A stretch of 64,000 bases of DNA from Agrococcus sp. Marseille-Q4369 (GTDB lineage: Bacteria > Actinomycetota > Actinomycetes > Actinomycetales > Microbacteriaceae), in NCBI RefSeq assembly GCF_018308945.1, contig NZ_CP070501.1, forward strand, positions 1,054,001 to 1,118,000, read 5' to 3'. The notes under the pieces are model-generated. The model had not been told where the DNA came from. It saw nothing but the letters and a program-made list of their open reading frames with translations, and ran no database searches. Shown piece after piece: positions 27,250 through 36,214 of this stretch (position 1 is its first letter; every line of letters starts with the position of its first letter). The translations under genes were made by a program, and so were the position numbers.

Positions 27250-29313
27250 ATGCGCTATCCCGAGGTGAGAAGAGACGGCACGGTCGAGACGATCCACGGG
27301 GAGGCGATCGCCGACCCGTACCGCTGGCTCGAGGACGGCGACTCCGCCGAGACTCACGCATTCATCGAGGCGCAGAACGCGTTCGCCGAGCCGATCCTCG
27401 CGGCGCTCCCCTCGCGCGACGCGTTCCGGGCGCGAGTCTCGGCGCTGCTCACGGCGCCGACCCGCGGCTGCCCGTGGGAGCGCGGCGGCCGCGTCTTCGC
27501 CTGGCACGGCGGCGAGCAGAACCAGCCGGTGCTCGTGGTCGCCGACTCGGTGGACGGGCTCGACGGCGCCGATGGCGAGGAGCCGAGGGTGCTGCTCGAC
27601 CCGAACGCGCTCTCGGCCGACGGCACGGTCGCCGTCAACGTCGCGAGCGTCTCGCCCGACGGCGCGCTGCTCGCCTACGGCATCTCCGACGGCGGCTCCG
27701 ACTGGCGCACGATCCGCGTGCGCGACGTCGCGACCGGTGAGGACCTCGCCGACGAGATCGCCTGGTCGAAGTGGAACCCGCCCGTGTGGCTGCCCGGCGG
27801 CCGCGCATTCAGCTACTGGGCCTACGACGCCCCGACGGGCGACGCGCTCACCGACGAGATGGGCGCGGGCCGGCTCATGCGGCACGAGATCGGCGCCGAC
27901 CCCGCCGACGACGCCGTGCTCTTCTCCCGCCCCGAGGAGCCGCGCCTGTTCGCGCGCCACTGGCCGCGCGACGACGAGTGGTTCGTGCTCTCGACCGACA
28001 CCGGCTCGTCGAGCGGGAACGACCTCGCGGTGCGCCGCCACGGCGAGGGCGCGCTCCGGCAGCTCGTCGAGGGCCACGACCACGAGTGGAGCGCGATCGG
28101 CATCCGCGGCGGCCGTCTCTTCGCCGTGACCGACGAGGGCGCGCCGCGCTACCGGCTCGCGGCCTTCGACCTCGCGACCGGCGAGAAGTCGACGATCGTG
28201 CCCGAGCACCCCGAGGACGTGCTGCTCGACGCGAGCCTCACCGAGCGCGGCCTCGTGCTCGAGTACTCGCACGACGCGAGCCACCGCATGCAGCTCGCGA
28301 GCCTCGACGGCGAGCTCGGGGACGCGGTGCCGCTCGGCGAGGGCGTCTCGATCACCGGCTCCGAGTCGTCGAGCGGCAGCGGCACCGTCTTCGCCTCCAC
28401 CTCGAGCTTCGTCGACCGCGGCACGCGCCACGTCATCCGCGTCGACGGCGCTCGCCTCGTCGAGCACCGCACGCTCGCGACGCCCGGGCCGGCCGCGCCG
28501 CGCGCGGTGACCCACCGCATCCGCACCGCCTCGAGCGACGGGCAGCAGGTGCCGGCGTTCCTCGTGCGTCCGGCCGGCGACGCGGGCGACGCGCCCCGCC
28601 CGACGCTCATCTGGGGCTACGGCGGCTTCAACATCCCGATGAACCCGGCCTTCCGCGCGGTGCTCGCGGCGTGGGTCGACGCGGGCGGCGTGCTCGTCGT
28701 GCCGAACCTGCGCGGCGGCGGCGAGTTCGGCTCGGAGTGGCACAAGGGCGGCACGAAGGAGCGCAAGCAGCAGGTCTTCGACGACCTCTTCGCGATCGCC
28801 GAGCACCTCATCGAGACCGGCGTGACGACGCGCGAGCAGCTCGCGCTGCACGGCCGCTCGAACGGCGGCCTGCTCGCGGGCGCGGCGCTCACGCAGCGGC
28901 CCGAGCTCTGGGCGGCGGTGCTCCCGGGCGTCGGCGTGCTCGACATGCTGCGCTACCACCGCTTCACGATCGGCTGGGCGTGGGCGAGCGACTACGGCGA
29001 CCCCGACGAGGCCGAGGCGCACGAGTACCTCCGCGCCTACTCGCCGCTCCACAACGTGCGCGCCGGTGTCGCCTACCCGCCGACGCTCATCACGACCGGC
29101 GACCACGACGACCGGGTCGTGCCCGCGCACTCGTTCAAGTTCGCCGCCGAGCTGCAGCGCGCCCAGGCGGCCTCGGCCTCGGACGCGCCCGTGCTCCTCT
29201 CGGTCGACACGCGCGCCGGGCACGGCATGGGCAAGCCGAAGGACGCGGCGGCGCTCGAGTTCGCCGACCAGCTCGCGTTCGCGGCGCACCACACGGGGCT
29301 CGAGCTCGCGTGA
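27250..29313 (+). CDS. Prolyl oligopeptidase family serine peptidase (S9A)
   Basis: 687 residues: an N-terminal segment and seven-bladed beta-propeller, then an alpha/beta hydrolase domain. The nucleophile is Ser537 in 'GRSNGGLLAG', the Asp is in 'GDHDDRVVPAHS' (about 620) and His658 is in 'RAGHGMGK'. It cleaves short peptides after proline. There is no signal peptide, so it is cytoplasmic. The start at 27250 fits the family N-terminus 'YPEVRRDGTVETIHG' and lies 6 bases after a TAGGGT box. It is coupled to the TPR gene by a 4-base overlap. Confidence 0.94.
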   Translation: MRYPEVRRDGTVETIHGEAIADPYRWLEDGDSAETHAFIEAQNAFAEPILAALPSRDAFRARVSALLTAPTRGCPWERGGRVFAWHGGEQNQPVLVVADSVDGLDGADGEEPRVLLDPNALSADGTVAVNVASVSPDGALLAYGISDGGSDWRTIRVRDVATGEDLADEIAWSKWNPPVWLPGGRAFSYWAYDAPTGDALTDEMGAGRLMRHEIGADPADDAVLFSRPEEPRLFARHWPRDDEWFVLSTDTGSSSGNDLAVRRHGEGALRQLVEGHDHEWSAIGIRGGRLFAVTDEGAPRYRLAAFDLATGEKSTIVPEHPEDVLLDASLTERGLVLEYSHDASHRMQLASLDGELGDAVPLGEGVSITGSESSSGSGTVFASTSSFVDRGTRHVIRVDGARLVEHRTLATPGPAAPRAVTHRIRTASSDGQQVPAFLVRPAGDAGDAPRPTLIWGYGGFNIPMNPAFRAVLAAWVDAGGVLVVPNLRGGGEFGSEWHKGGTKERKQQVFDDLFAIAEHLIETGVTTREQLALHGRSNGGLLAGAALTQRPELWAAVLPGVGVLDMLRYHRFTIGWAWASDYGDPDEAEAHEYLRAYSPLHNVRAGVAYPPTLITTGDHDDRVVPAHSFKFAAELQRAQAASASDAPVLLSVDTRAGHGMGKPKDAAALEFADQLAFAAHHTGLELA

Positions 29314-29798
29314 CGACCGAGTGGGATGCGCGCGTCGACGCGCTCTACGACGACGAGTCGATCGACGACGACACGCGCATCGAGCGGATCGAGGGGCTCG
29401 TCGCAGAGGCACCGCACGTCGCGGTCGGGCTCTTCGAGCTCGCCGGCGCGCACGACTCGGCGGGGCGCGAGGCGGAGGCCGATGTGCTCTACCGCGCCGC
29501 CGCCGACGCCGGGCTCGCTGAGGCCGACACCGCGCGCGCCGCGCAGCTCGTCATCCAGCACGCCTCGACGCTGCGGAACCTCGGTCACATCGACGAGGCG
29601 ATCGCGATGCTCGAGGCCGCGCCCGCGCATCCCTCGACGGGCGCGGCGCGCGACGCGTTCCTCGCGCTCGCGCTCCACGGCGCCGGCCGGCACGACGAGG
29701 CGCTCCGGGTCGCGCTCGAAGCGCTCGCGCCGACGCTGCCGATCTACCGCCGGTCGGTGCTCGCCTACGCAGCCGACCTCACGCATCCGCCCGTCTGA
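29310..29798 (+). CDS. Tetratricopeptide repeat protein
   Basis: 162 residues, helical, with TPR-like units ('VAVGLFELAGAHDSAGREAEA', 'AAQLVIQHASTLRNLGHIDEA' in part, and 'DAFLALALHGAGRHDEAL'). The N-terminus has an acidic stretch. The GTG start overlaps the peptidase stop by 4 bases, so the two are cotranslated. It probably acts as a protein-binding adaptor; the partner is unknown. Confidence 0.8.
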   Translation: MTTEWDARVDALYDDESIDDDTRIERIEGLVAEAPHVAVGLFELAGAHDSAGREAEADVLYRAAADAGLAEADTARAAQLVIQHASTLRNLGHIDEAIAMLEAAPAHPSTGAARDAFLALALHGAGRHDEALRVALEALAPTLPIYRRSVLAYAADLTHPPV

Positions 29799-29833
29799 CG
29801 CGCGCGCCGCCCGCTGCTGAGGCAGGGCTGCTC

Positions 29834-30493
29834 TCAGCGCCGCATGATGCGGCGCGCGAGCCAGTTGCCGAGCACCTGGATGAGCTGCACCACCACGACG
29901 ATCACGAGCAGCGCCGACCACGTCACGAGCGGGTCGAACTGGCGGTAGCCGTAGGTGATCGCGTAGTTGCCGAGCCCGTCGCCGCCGACGAGGCCCGCGA
30001 CCGCCGACATGTCGACGATCGCGATGACCGCGAAGGTGTAGCCGAGCACGAGCGGCCCGAGCGCCTCGGGGAGGATGACGGTGCGGATGATGCGCCAGGG
30101 GCTCGCGCCGGTCGAGCGCGCCGCCTCGATGACGCCCGTCGGGATCGACACGAGGTTCTGCTCGACGATGCGCGCGATGCCGAAGGTCGCGGCGAGCGCG
30201 ATCGCGAAGATCGCGTACTCGGTGCCGATGCCCTTGCCGACGACGAGGCGCCCGATCGGCTGCATCGCCGCGAGGAAGATGATGAAGGGGATGGGTCGGA
30301 ACGTGTTCACGAGCACGTTCAGCACCCACCAGACGACGGGCTGCTGCAGGATGCCGCCGCGCCGGGTGACGTAGAGGCCCGTGCCGATCACGAGCCCGCC
30401 GAGCCCGCCGAAGATGAGCGAGACCGCCACGATCCACAGCATGATCCCGGTCTGCTCGAGGAGCGTCGGGAGGATGCTCGCGAGCTCGTTCAT
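29834..30493 (-). CDS. metI: Methionine ABC transporter permease
   Basis: 219-residue inner-membrane permease with about five helices. The EAA loop 'EAARSTGASPWRIIRTVILPEAL' contacts the ATPase. The ATG overlaps the metN stop by 4 bases. With MetN and MetQ it imports methionine (D- and L-). Confidence 0.93.
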   Translation of the reverse strand: MNELASILPTLLEQTGIMLWIVAVSLIFGGLGGLVIGTGLYVTRRGGILQQPVVWWVLNVLVNTFRPIPFIIFLAAMQPIGRLVVGKGIGTEYAIFAIALAATFGIARIVEQNLVSIPTGVIEAARSTGASPWRIIRTVILPEALGPLVLGYTFAVIAIVDMSAVAGLVGGDGLGNYAITYGYRQFDPLVTWSALLVIVVVVQLIQVLGNWLARRIMRR

Positions 30494-31521
30494 CGCTGCT
30501 CCTCCACCCGCACGCCGCCGCCGACCTGCTGCAGCGCCCACGCGACGGCGTCCGCGTCGCCGCGCACCGCGATCGTCAGCAGCCCGTAGACGCGGCCCTG
30601 GATGTCGTCGACCCCGCCGTGCACGAGGTTGAAGTCGACGCCGGCCTTCGCGAGTGCCGAGAACACGCGCGCCTCGGAGGCGCCCTCGTCGGTGAAGGAG
30701 ATGGTGAAGAGGCGGCCCTCGTGCTTCGCGCGCAGCTGCTCGAGCTCGTCGCCGGCCGGCAGCGCGCGCACGACGGTCTGCACGAAGCGCTTCGCGACGC
30801 TCGTCGCGGGACGGGTGAAGACGTCGTAGGTCGCGCCCACCTCGACGACCCTGCCCTCCTCCATGACCGCGACCCGGTCGGCGATGCGCGTGATCACCTC
30901 CATCTCGTGCGTGATCACGACGATCGTCACGCCGAGCTCGCGGTTGACGCGCGCGAGCAGGTCGAGCACCTCGACGGTCGTCTCGGGGTCGAGCGCGCTC
31001 GTCGCCTCGTCGGCGAGCAGCACCTGCGGATTCGTCGCGAGGGCGCGCGCGATGCCGACGCGCTGCTGCTGCCCGCCCGAGAGCTGCTCGGGATAGGCGT
31101 CGGCGCGGCCGGCGAGCCCGACGAACTCGAGCAGCTCCGCGACCCGCCGCCGGCGCTCGGCGCGCGCGACGCCGATGACCTCGAGCGGGTAGCCGACGTT
31201 GCCGGCGACGGTGCGGGAGGTGAGCAGGTTGAAGCGCTGGAAGATCATGCCGATGCCGGTCTGCTGCTCGCGCAGCCGCCGGCCGCGCAGCTCGGTGATC
31301 GGCACGTCGCCGATCGTGATCCGGCCGCTCGAGACGGGCTCGAGCTGGTTGATGAGCCGCACGAGCGTCGACTTGCCGGCACCCGAGTAGCCGATGATCC
31401 CGAAGATCTCGCCCTGCTCGATGCGCAGCGAGACGTCATCGACCGCGACGATCTCGTCGCCGCCGCGCTTCGCGGACGGGAACCGCTTCGAGACCCGGTC
31501 GATCACGATGTGCTCGGCCAT
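30490..31521 (-). CDS. metN: Methionine ABC transporter ATP-binding protein
   Basis: 343 residues. Walker A is 'GYSGAGKST', the signature is 'LSGGQQQRVGIARAL', and Walker B/switch is 'LLADEATSALDPET'. The C-terminal NIL domain (about residues 265-343) binds methionine and inhibits transport when the cell pool is high. It is the middle gene of metQ-metN-metI. Confidence 0.95.
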   Translation of the reverse strand: MAEHIVIDRVSKRFPSAKRGGDEIVAVDDVSLRIEQGEIFGIIGYSGAGKSTLVRLINQLEPVSSGRITIGDVPITELRGRRLREQQTGIGMIFQRFNLLTSRTVAGNVGYPLEVIGVARAERRRRVAELLEFVGLAGRADAYPEQLSGGQQQRVGIARALATNPQVLLADEATSALDPETTVEVLDLLARVNRELGVTIVVITHEMEVITRIADRVAVMEEGRVVEVGATYDVFTRPATSVAKRFVQTVVRALPAGDELEQLRAKHEGRLFTISFTDEGASEARVFSALAKAGVDFNLVHGGVDDIQGRVYGLLTIAVRGDADAVAWALQQVGGGVRVEEQR

Positions 31522-31590
31522 GCCGCTTCCTCTCGCTCGTGGTGCAGGAGCGGGGCGGGAGCCCAGTCGACCCCCACCCCGCGCCGTCGA

Positions 31591-32499
31591 CTATCGCTGC
31601 TCGAGCTCCGCCTGCACGGCCTCGAGCGCGGCCTGCAGGTCGGCCTTCGGCGTGACGGTGAAGATGCCCGAGCCGCCCGAGGCCTCGAGCGCCCCCGCTT
31701 GCACGTCCTCGTTCGTCTGGTAGATCTCGACCAGGCGGTTCAGCACCTCGTCGTCGGCGTTCTCGGCCGTCGTGGCGAAGATGTTGATGTAGGGCGCGGC
31801 CGCGGGGTCGTTCGGGTCGTCCTGCGCGATCGCGTCCTCGGGCGCGAGACCCGCGTCGGTGATGAAGTCGTTGTTGATGATCGCCGCGGCGACGTCGGGC
31901 AGCGACGTCGCGGTGAGCGCCGCGTCGACGGCGCGCACGGTCACGCGCGACTCCTCCTGGATGACGTCGGCGACGGTCGAGTAGGGGCTCCCGCCGCCCT
32001 CGAGCGCGACGAGCCCGGCCGACTGCAGCACGAGCAGCCCGCGCGCCTGGTTCGTGTCGTCGTTCGGCACGATGACCTCGGCGCCGTCGGGGATCTCGTC
32101 GGGCGATGCGTACTTGTCGGAGTACAGCCCGATCGGGTAGATCGCGGTCGAGCCGATCGGCTGCAGGTCGTCGCCCGCCTGCACGTTGTAGTTCGCGAGG
32201 TAGATGATGTGCTGGAACTGGTTGATGTCGAGCTCGCCCTCGCTCACGGCGGGGTTCGGCTGGTTGTAGTCGGTGAAGTCGACGATGTCGAGCTCGATGC
32301 CCTCGGCCTCGACGGCCTCCTCGTAGGTGGCCCAGTAGGGCTCGGAAGCGCCGACGACGCCGAGCTGCACGGGGTTGTCGGCCGAGCCGAGGGCCGCGGC
32401 GGCGTCGCCGGCACCGGCGCTCGCGCTGCAGCCGACGAGGGCGGCGGCGAGGCCGAGCGAGCCGGCGATGGCGAACGGGCGGATGCGTCGGGTGGACAT
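31591..32499 (-). CDS. metQ: Methionine-binding lipoprotein
   Basis: 302 residues with signal peptide and lipobox 'LVGC' (Cys24 lipidated), anchored outside the membrane. The NlpA/MetQ fold shows as 'VQLGVVGASEPYWATYEEA', 'FTDYNQPNPAVSEGELDINQ' and a C-terminal tail. It is the first gene of the operon, 69 bases before metN, with a TAGCGT box at 32538-32533 and AAGGAG before the ATG. No SAM-riboswitch-like fold could be recognised in the short leader. Confidence 0.93.
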   Translation of the reverse strand: MSTRRIRPFAIAGSLGLAAALVGCSASAGAGDAAAALGSADNPVQLGVVGASEPYWATYEEAVEAEGIELDIVDFTDYNQPNPAVSEGELDINQFQHIIYLANYNVQAGDDLQPIGSTAIYPIGLYSDKYASPDEIPDGAEVIVPNDDTNQARGLLVLQSAGLVALEGGGSPYSTVADVIQEESRVTVRAVDAALTATSLPDVAAAIINNDFITDAGLAPEDAIAQDDPNDPAAAPYINIFATTAENADDEVLNRLVEIYQTNEDVQAGALEASGGSGIFTVTPKADLQAALEAVQAELEQR

Positions 32500-32581
32500 G
32501 GGCGGACTCCTTCGTGGGATGGGACTCCCCCAACGCTAGGAATCAGACAGCACCGACCGCGAGCCGGGGCGTCACGGATCG

Positions 32582-33127
32582 TCACACTGCGCCGGGCGCC
32601 CCGAGGAGCACGGCCGCGAGCGCGTGGCCGGCGAGGAGCGACGGCCCGAATGCGAGCGACCGACGACCGGCGGCGAGCGCGACGACGCCGGCGAGGCCGC
32701 CCACGGCGACGGATGCGGCGAGGGCGGCGAGCGGGACGGTCCACCCGAGCGTCGAGGCCGCGAGCGCGAGCGCCGCGCCGAGCTTCACGTCGCCCATCCC
32801 CATACCGCCCGCGAGCGCCATCGCGAGCAGCACGCCCGCGCTCGCGAGCGCCGCGAGCGGAGCGAGATCGCCCGCGGCGAGCCGGGCGGCCGCCGCGGTC
32901 GCCGCGACGAGCAGGAGCGGGAGCGTCACGGCGTTCGGCAGCCGGTGCTCGGCGACATCGACGCGCCACAGCAGCGGCGCGGCGAGCGCGGCAGCGGCGA
33001 GCGCCACGGCCGCGACCGCGTCGAGCCCGGCGGCGACCGCCGCCCACGCGGCCACGAGCGCGAGCGGCACGCCGAGCGCGTCGACCCTCCTGAGGCGTAC
33101 GGGCGGTGCGGTGGTGGTGCTCGGCAC
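32582..33127 (-). CDS. A24 family prepilin peptidase-like protein
   Basis: 181 residues with about six hydrophobic segments. The two catalytic Asp of type IV prepilin peptidases are present: one in 'RVDVAEHRLPN', the other in 'GMGMGDVKLG'. The N-terminal methylase domain of PilD-type enzymes is absent, as in the short CpaA/archaeal form. It would cut prepilin leader peptides, but no pilin or tad genes are in the window. The GTG at 33127 is the likely start. Confidence 0.8.
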   Translation of the reverse strand: MPSTTTAPPVRLRRVDALGVPLALVAAWAAVAAGLDAVAAVALAAAALAAPLLWRVDVAEHRLPNAVTLPLLLVAATAAAARLAAGDLAPLAALASAGVLLAMALAGGMGMGDVKLGAALALAASTLGWTVPLAALAASVAVGGLAGVVALAAGRRSLAFGPSLLAGHALAAVLLGAPGAV

Positions 33128-33303
33128 GGGGTCACGGTAACCGCGACCGAGCGGGGCGCGCGGGCGCTCTCCACAGCGCCGAGGCGGCGCGACACGCCCG
33201 GGATGTTCGATTTCGAAGTACCTGCAACCGATGGCGGGGTCCGCGCCGATATGGGGGCAGAGAGGGCGCACCGAGTGCCCGAACCGAGATCAAGGAGAAC
33301 ACC

Positions 33304-34113
33304 ATGAAGCGCAAGCTCGCGATCGGCGCCGGCGCCGCTCTCGCTCTCGCCACGCTCGGCGGCGCCCCCGCGTTCGCCGCGGAGGGCGACTCGACCGTGT
33401 CCGTCCTGCACGGCGTGCCCGGCCTCACGGTCGACGTCTTCATCGATGGCGACGAGGCCATCAGCGACTTCGCCCCCGGCACGCTCACCGACCCGATGAT
33501 GCTTCCCGCCGGCAGCTACGACATCCAGGTCTTCGCCGACGGCGGCACCCCCGACACCGCGGAGCCCGCGATCGAGGCGATGGGCGTCGAGGTGCCGGCG
33601 AACGCCAACCTCACCCTCTACGCGCACCTCACCGAGGCCGGCGAGCCCGCGCTCGCCGCCTTCGCGAACAGCACCGAGCCCGTCGCGGCCGGCGAGGCCC
33701 GCTTGACCGTCCGCCACCTCGCCGCGGCCCCCTCCGTCGACATCCGCGCGAACGAGACGGTCGTCGCCCCCGGCCTCACGAACCCGAACGAGGCCTCGCT
33801 CGTCACGACGGCCGGCACGGTGTCGGCGGATGTCGTGCTCGCGGGCACGACGGACGTCGCGATCGGCCCGGCCGAGCTCGAGCTCGCCGAGGGCGTCCAC
33901 ACGATCGTGACCGCGTGGGGCTCGGCCGCTGACGGCGACCTCGCGCTCGCGGTGCAGACGGTCGAGGCGCACAGCGCCCCGAGCGGCGTCCCCTCGGGCA
34001 ACGGCGGCGCGGCGTCGCCGTCGGCCATCGCGCTCCTGCTCGCCCTCGCGGGTGCGCTCGGCCTCACCACCATCGCGGTGCGGCAGCAGCAGCTCGCGAA
34101 GCAGCGCGGCTGA
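33304..34113 (+). CDS. Secreted DUF4397 protein with C-terminal membrane anchor
   Basis: 269 residues. It has a signal peptide (cleavage near 'AFA-AEGD', residue 25), then a beta-rich DUF4397 domain ('VSVLHGVPGLTVDVFIDG' and 'TVRHLAAAPSVDIRAN'). At the C-terminus a hydrophobic helix is followed by a basic tail (QQQLAKQRG). No LPxTG is present; 'GVPSGNGG' stands before the helix. AAGGAG precedes the ATG. It is followed after 1 base by a class F sortase, then an ECF sigma/anti-sigma pair, which suggests an envelope-stress surface protein. Confidence 0.85.
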   Translation: MKRKLAIGAGAALALATLGGAPAFAAEGDSTVSVLHGVPGLTVDVFIDGDEAISDFAPGTLTDPMMLPAGSYDIQVFADGGTPDTAEPAIEAMGVEVPANANLTLYAHLTEAGEPALAAFANSTEPVAAGEARLTVRHLAAAPSVDIRANETVVAPGLTNPNEASLVTTAGTVSADVVLAGTTDVAIGPAELELAEGVHTIVTAWGSAADGDLALAVQTVEAHSAPSGVPSGNGGAASPSAIALLLALAGALGLTTIAVRQQQLAKQRG

Positions 34114-34114
34114 C

Positions 34115-34867
34115 ATGAGCACCACCGACGGGCTCCCTCCGCGCACCCCGCGGCGGGAGCCCGCTCGGCGCGCGTGGCGGCCGGCGGCCGTGCTCGCCGC
34201 GATCGTGGCGGCCGCGGCCACCGCGATCGGCGTGTGGCTCCTGCTGCCCGACTCGCTCGAGCCCGCCTCGCCGACGACGTCGATGACGCCGATGGCCGAG
34301 CCGACCCGCACGAGCGCGCCGAGCGCATCCGCCCCTCCCGATGCAGCCTCGACCGCCGCTCCCGTGCCGACCGCGGTCGGCGCTCGCGACGCGTCGATCG
34401 GCGCCGCCCAGGCCACGGTCGACGCCCCCACGCGCGTGCAGGTGCCGTCGGTCGGCATCGACCTCGAGGTCATCCCGGTCGGGGTGCGCGAGGACGGCCA
34501 GATGGATGTGCCCGAGCTCGTGCGCGAGGTCGGCTGGTACCGCTTCGGTCCCGCGCCGGGCGCCGATCGCGGCTCGGCCGTGCTCTCGGCCCACGTCGAC
34601 AGCGACCGGGGCCGCGCCCCGATGGCCGAGCTGCTGGGTGCCCGCGCCGGCGAGCGCGTCGAGGTCGCGACCGCCTCGGGCGCCGACTTGCGGTTCCGCA
34701 TCGTCGCCGTCGAGCGGTTCTCGAAGGACGAGCTGCCGCTCGAGCAGCTCTTCGCGCGCGACGGCGACCCGCTCGTGCGGCTCATCACGTGCGGCGGCGA
34801 GTGGGATGCCGCGGCCGGCGCCTACGAGGACAACATCGTCGTCACGGCAGTGCCCGATGCGCCGTGA
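34115..34867 (+). CDS. Class F sortase
   Basis: 250 residues: a cytoplasmic N-terminus, one membrane helix (about 27-47), a Pro/Thr/Ser/Ala-rich linker, then the sortase barrel. The catalytic His160 is in 'LSAHVDS' and Cys226 in 'LITCGGEWD'. The position where I expect the Arg of the triad (before 'DN' in 'AYEDNIVV') is Glu, which may reduce or shift activity. It probably links the upstream DUF4397 protein to the wall or processes it. It starts 1 base after that gene ends. Confidence 0.85.
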   Translation: MSTTDGLPPRTPRREPARRAWRPAAVLAAIVAAAATAIGVWLLLPDSLEPASPTTSMTPMAEPTRTSAPSASAPPDAASTAAPVPTAVGARDASIGAAQATVDAPTRVQVPSVGIDLEVIPVGVREDGQMDVPELVREVGWYRFGPAPGADRGSAVLSAHVDSDRGRAPMAELLGARAGERVEVATASGADLRFRIVAVERFSKDELPLEQLFARDGDPLVRLITCGGEWDAAAGAYEDNIVVTAVPDAP

Positions 34868-34884
34868 CCCAGCCCGAGGAGTGA

Positions 34885-34890
34885 TACGTT
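34885..34890 (+). promoter_or_regulatory. -10 box of leaderless ECF sigma mRNA
   Basis: TACGTT, then 6 bases, then the GTG at 34897. Confidence 0.5.
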
Positions 34891-34896
34891 CTGGCC

Positions 34897-35466
34897 GTGT
34901 CGAGCGAGGAGGCTGCGGAGGCCGAGCGCCTCTCGAGAGCCTTCGCCCACGATCCATCTCCCGAGGCGCTGCGGCAGGCGTACGAGCGCTGGGGCGGGAT
35001 GGTCTACGCGATCGCCTGCCGCGCGATGGCGCCGCACGACGCCGAGGACGTCGTGCAGCAGACCTTCGTCTCGGTCTGGCGATCGCGCGAGTCGTACGAC
35101 CCGGATGCGGGACCCCTGGGAGCGTGGATCGTCGCGATCGCGCGCCGCAGGATCGCCGACCACTGGCGCTCCCGCTCGGCGAGCGAGCTCGCCGTCGACC
35201 CGGAGACCCTGCACGGGGCGCTCGAGGTCGGTGAGGGGGATCCGGTGTCGGACGCGGTCGAGGATGCGCTCACGGTGCAGGAGGAGCTCGAGCGGCTCGG
35301 GGAGCCGGCCCGCACGATCGTGCGGCTCGCCGTGATCGACGACCGCTCGACCGCCTGGATCGCCGAGCGCCTGTCGATGCCGGCCGGCACCGTGAAGAGC
35401 CACTTGTCGCGAGGACTGCGACGGCTGCGAGACCGATGGGAGGAGTCGCATGCAGCATCTGCCTGA
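34897..35466 (+). CDS. ECF RNA polymerase sigma factor (SigK-like)
   Basis: 189 residues. Region 2 (about 20-90) has 'HDAEDVVQQTFVSVWRS', and region 4 (about 130-185) has 'AERLSMPAGTVKSHLSRGLRRL'. The region 4 and partner types resemble the SigK/RskA group. The GTG start lies at the predicted transcript start. It overlaps the anti-sigma gene by 17 bases. It probably drives the DUF4397/sortase module or other surface genes. Confidence 0.92.
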   Translation: MSSEEAAEAERLSRAFAHDPSPEALRQAYERWGGMVYAIACRAMAPHDAEDVVQQTFVSVWRSRESYDPDAGPLGAWIVAIARRRIADHWRSRSASELAVDPETLHGALEVGEGDPVSDAVEDALTVQEELERLGEPARTIVRLAVIDDRSTAWIAERLSMPAGTVKSHLSRGLRRLRDRWEESHAASA

Positions 35467-36208
35467 GGAGTCGCTCGTCGCGCTCGCCCTCGGCGAGGCC
35501 GTCGAGGGCGGCGAGCACGCCGCCGAGTGCGCGACCTGCAGCGCCGAGATCGCTGCGTTCCGCGCCGCCGCGCAGCGCGTCCGCGCCGCCGAGGTCGTGC
35601 CGGTCGCGCCGCCCGCCGGCGTGTGGGACCGCATCGCGGCGGAGCTCGACGAGCCGAGCGCGACGCTCGCCGCGCCGATCGGCGCGAGCGACGCATCCGC
35701 CGGCTCCCCCGACGCGTCCGAGTCGGCCGGCGCTCCCGTGACGTCGATCGACGTCGCCCGCAGGCGTCGGCGCCGGTTCGGCCTCGGCGCGCTCGTCGGG
35801 GCCTCGCTCGCCTCGGCAGCGGCCGCCGCGAGCATCGCCGTGCTCGTCGTCACGCAGCTCGGCAGCGACCCCCGTTCGACGAACGTCGCCCAGGCGACGC
35901 TCGACCCGCTCCAGTCGACCGTCGCGGCGGCGCGCGCCGAGGTCGTCGAGCGCGACGGCCAGCGGCTGCTCGTCGTCGACGTCGACGAGCTGCCCGAGGT
36001 CGACGGCTACCTCGACGTGTGGCTGCTCGACCCCGACGCGCAGCAGATGGTGAGCCTCGGCGTCATGGACGCCTCGACGACGCAGCTCGCGCTGCCGGGC
36101 GGCCTCGACCTCGATGCCTTCCCCATCGTCGACGTGTCGGTCGAGCCGTTCGACGGCGATCCGACGCACTCGGGCGACAGCCTGTGGCGGGGAGCGCTCG
36201 AGAGCTGA
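35450..36208 (+). CDS. Anti-sigma factor, RskA-like
   Basis: 252 residues. The cytoplasmic N-terminal zinc anti-sigma motif is 'HAAECATC' (His-x3-Cys-x2-Cys, about 23-30). One membrane helix (about 120-142) is followed by an extracytoplasmic RskA domain with 'VDGYLDVWLLDPDAQQMVSLG'. It holds the ECF factor inactive until proteolysis releases it. Translation is coupled to the sigma gene by a 17-base overlap. Confidence 0.92.
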   Translation: MQHLPEESLVALALGEAVEGGEHAAECATCSAEIAAFRAAAQRVRAAEVVPVAPPAGVWDRIAAELDEPSATLAAPIGASDASAGSPDASESAGAPVTSIDVARRRRRRFGLGALVGASLASAAAAASIAVLVVTQLGSDPRSTNVAQATLDPLQSTVAAARAEVVERDGQRLLVVDVDELPEVDGYLDVWLLDPDAQQMVSLGVMDASTTQLALPGGLDLDAFPIVDVSVEPFDGDPTHSGDSLWRGALES

Positions 36209-36214
36209 GCGGCG

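Noticed and set aside
32500-32581. Methionine/SAM riboswitch before metQ
   Set aside because: The leader is short and I could not draw the required multi-stem fold; a simple promoter is enough.
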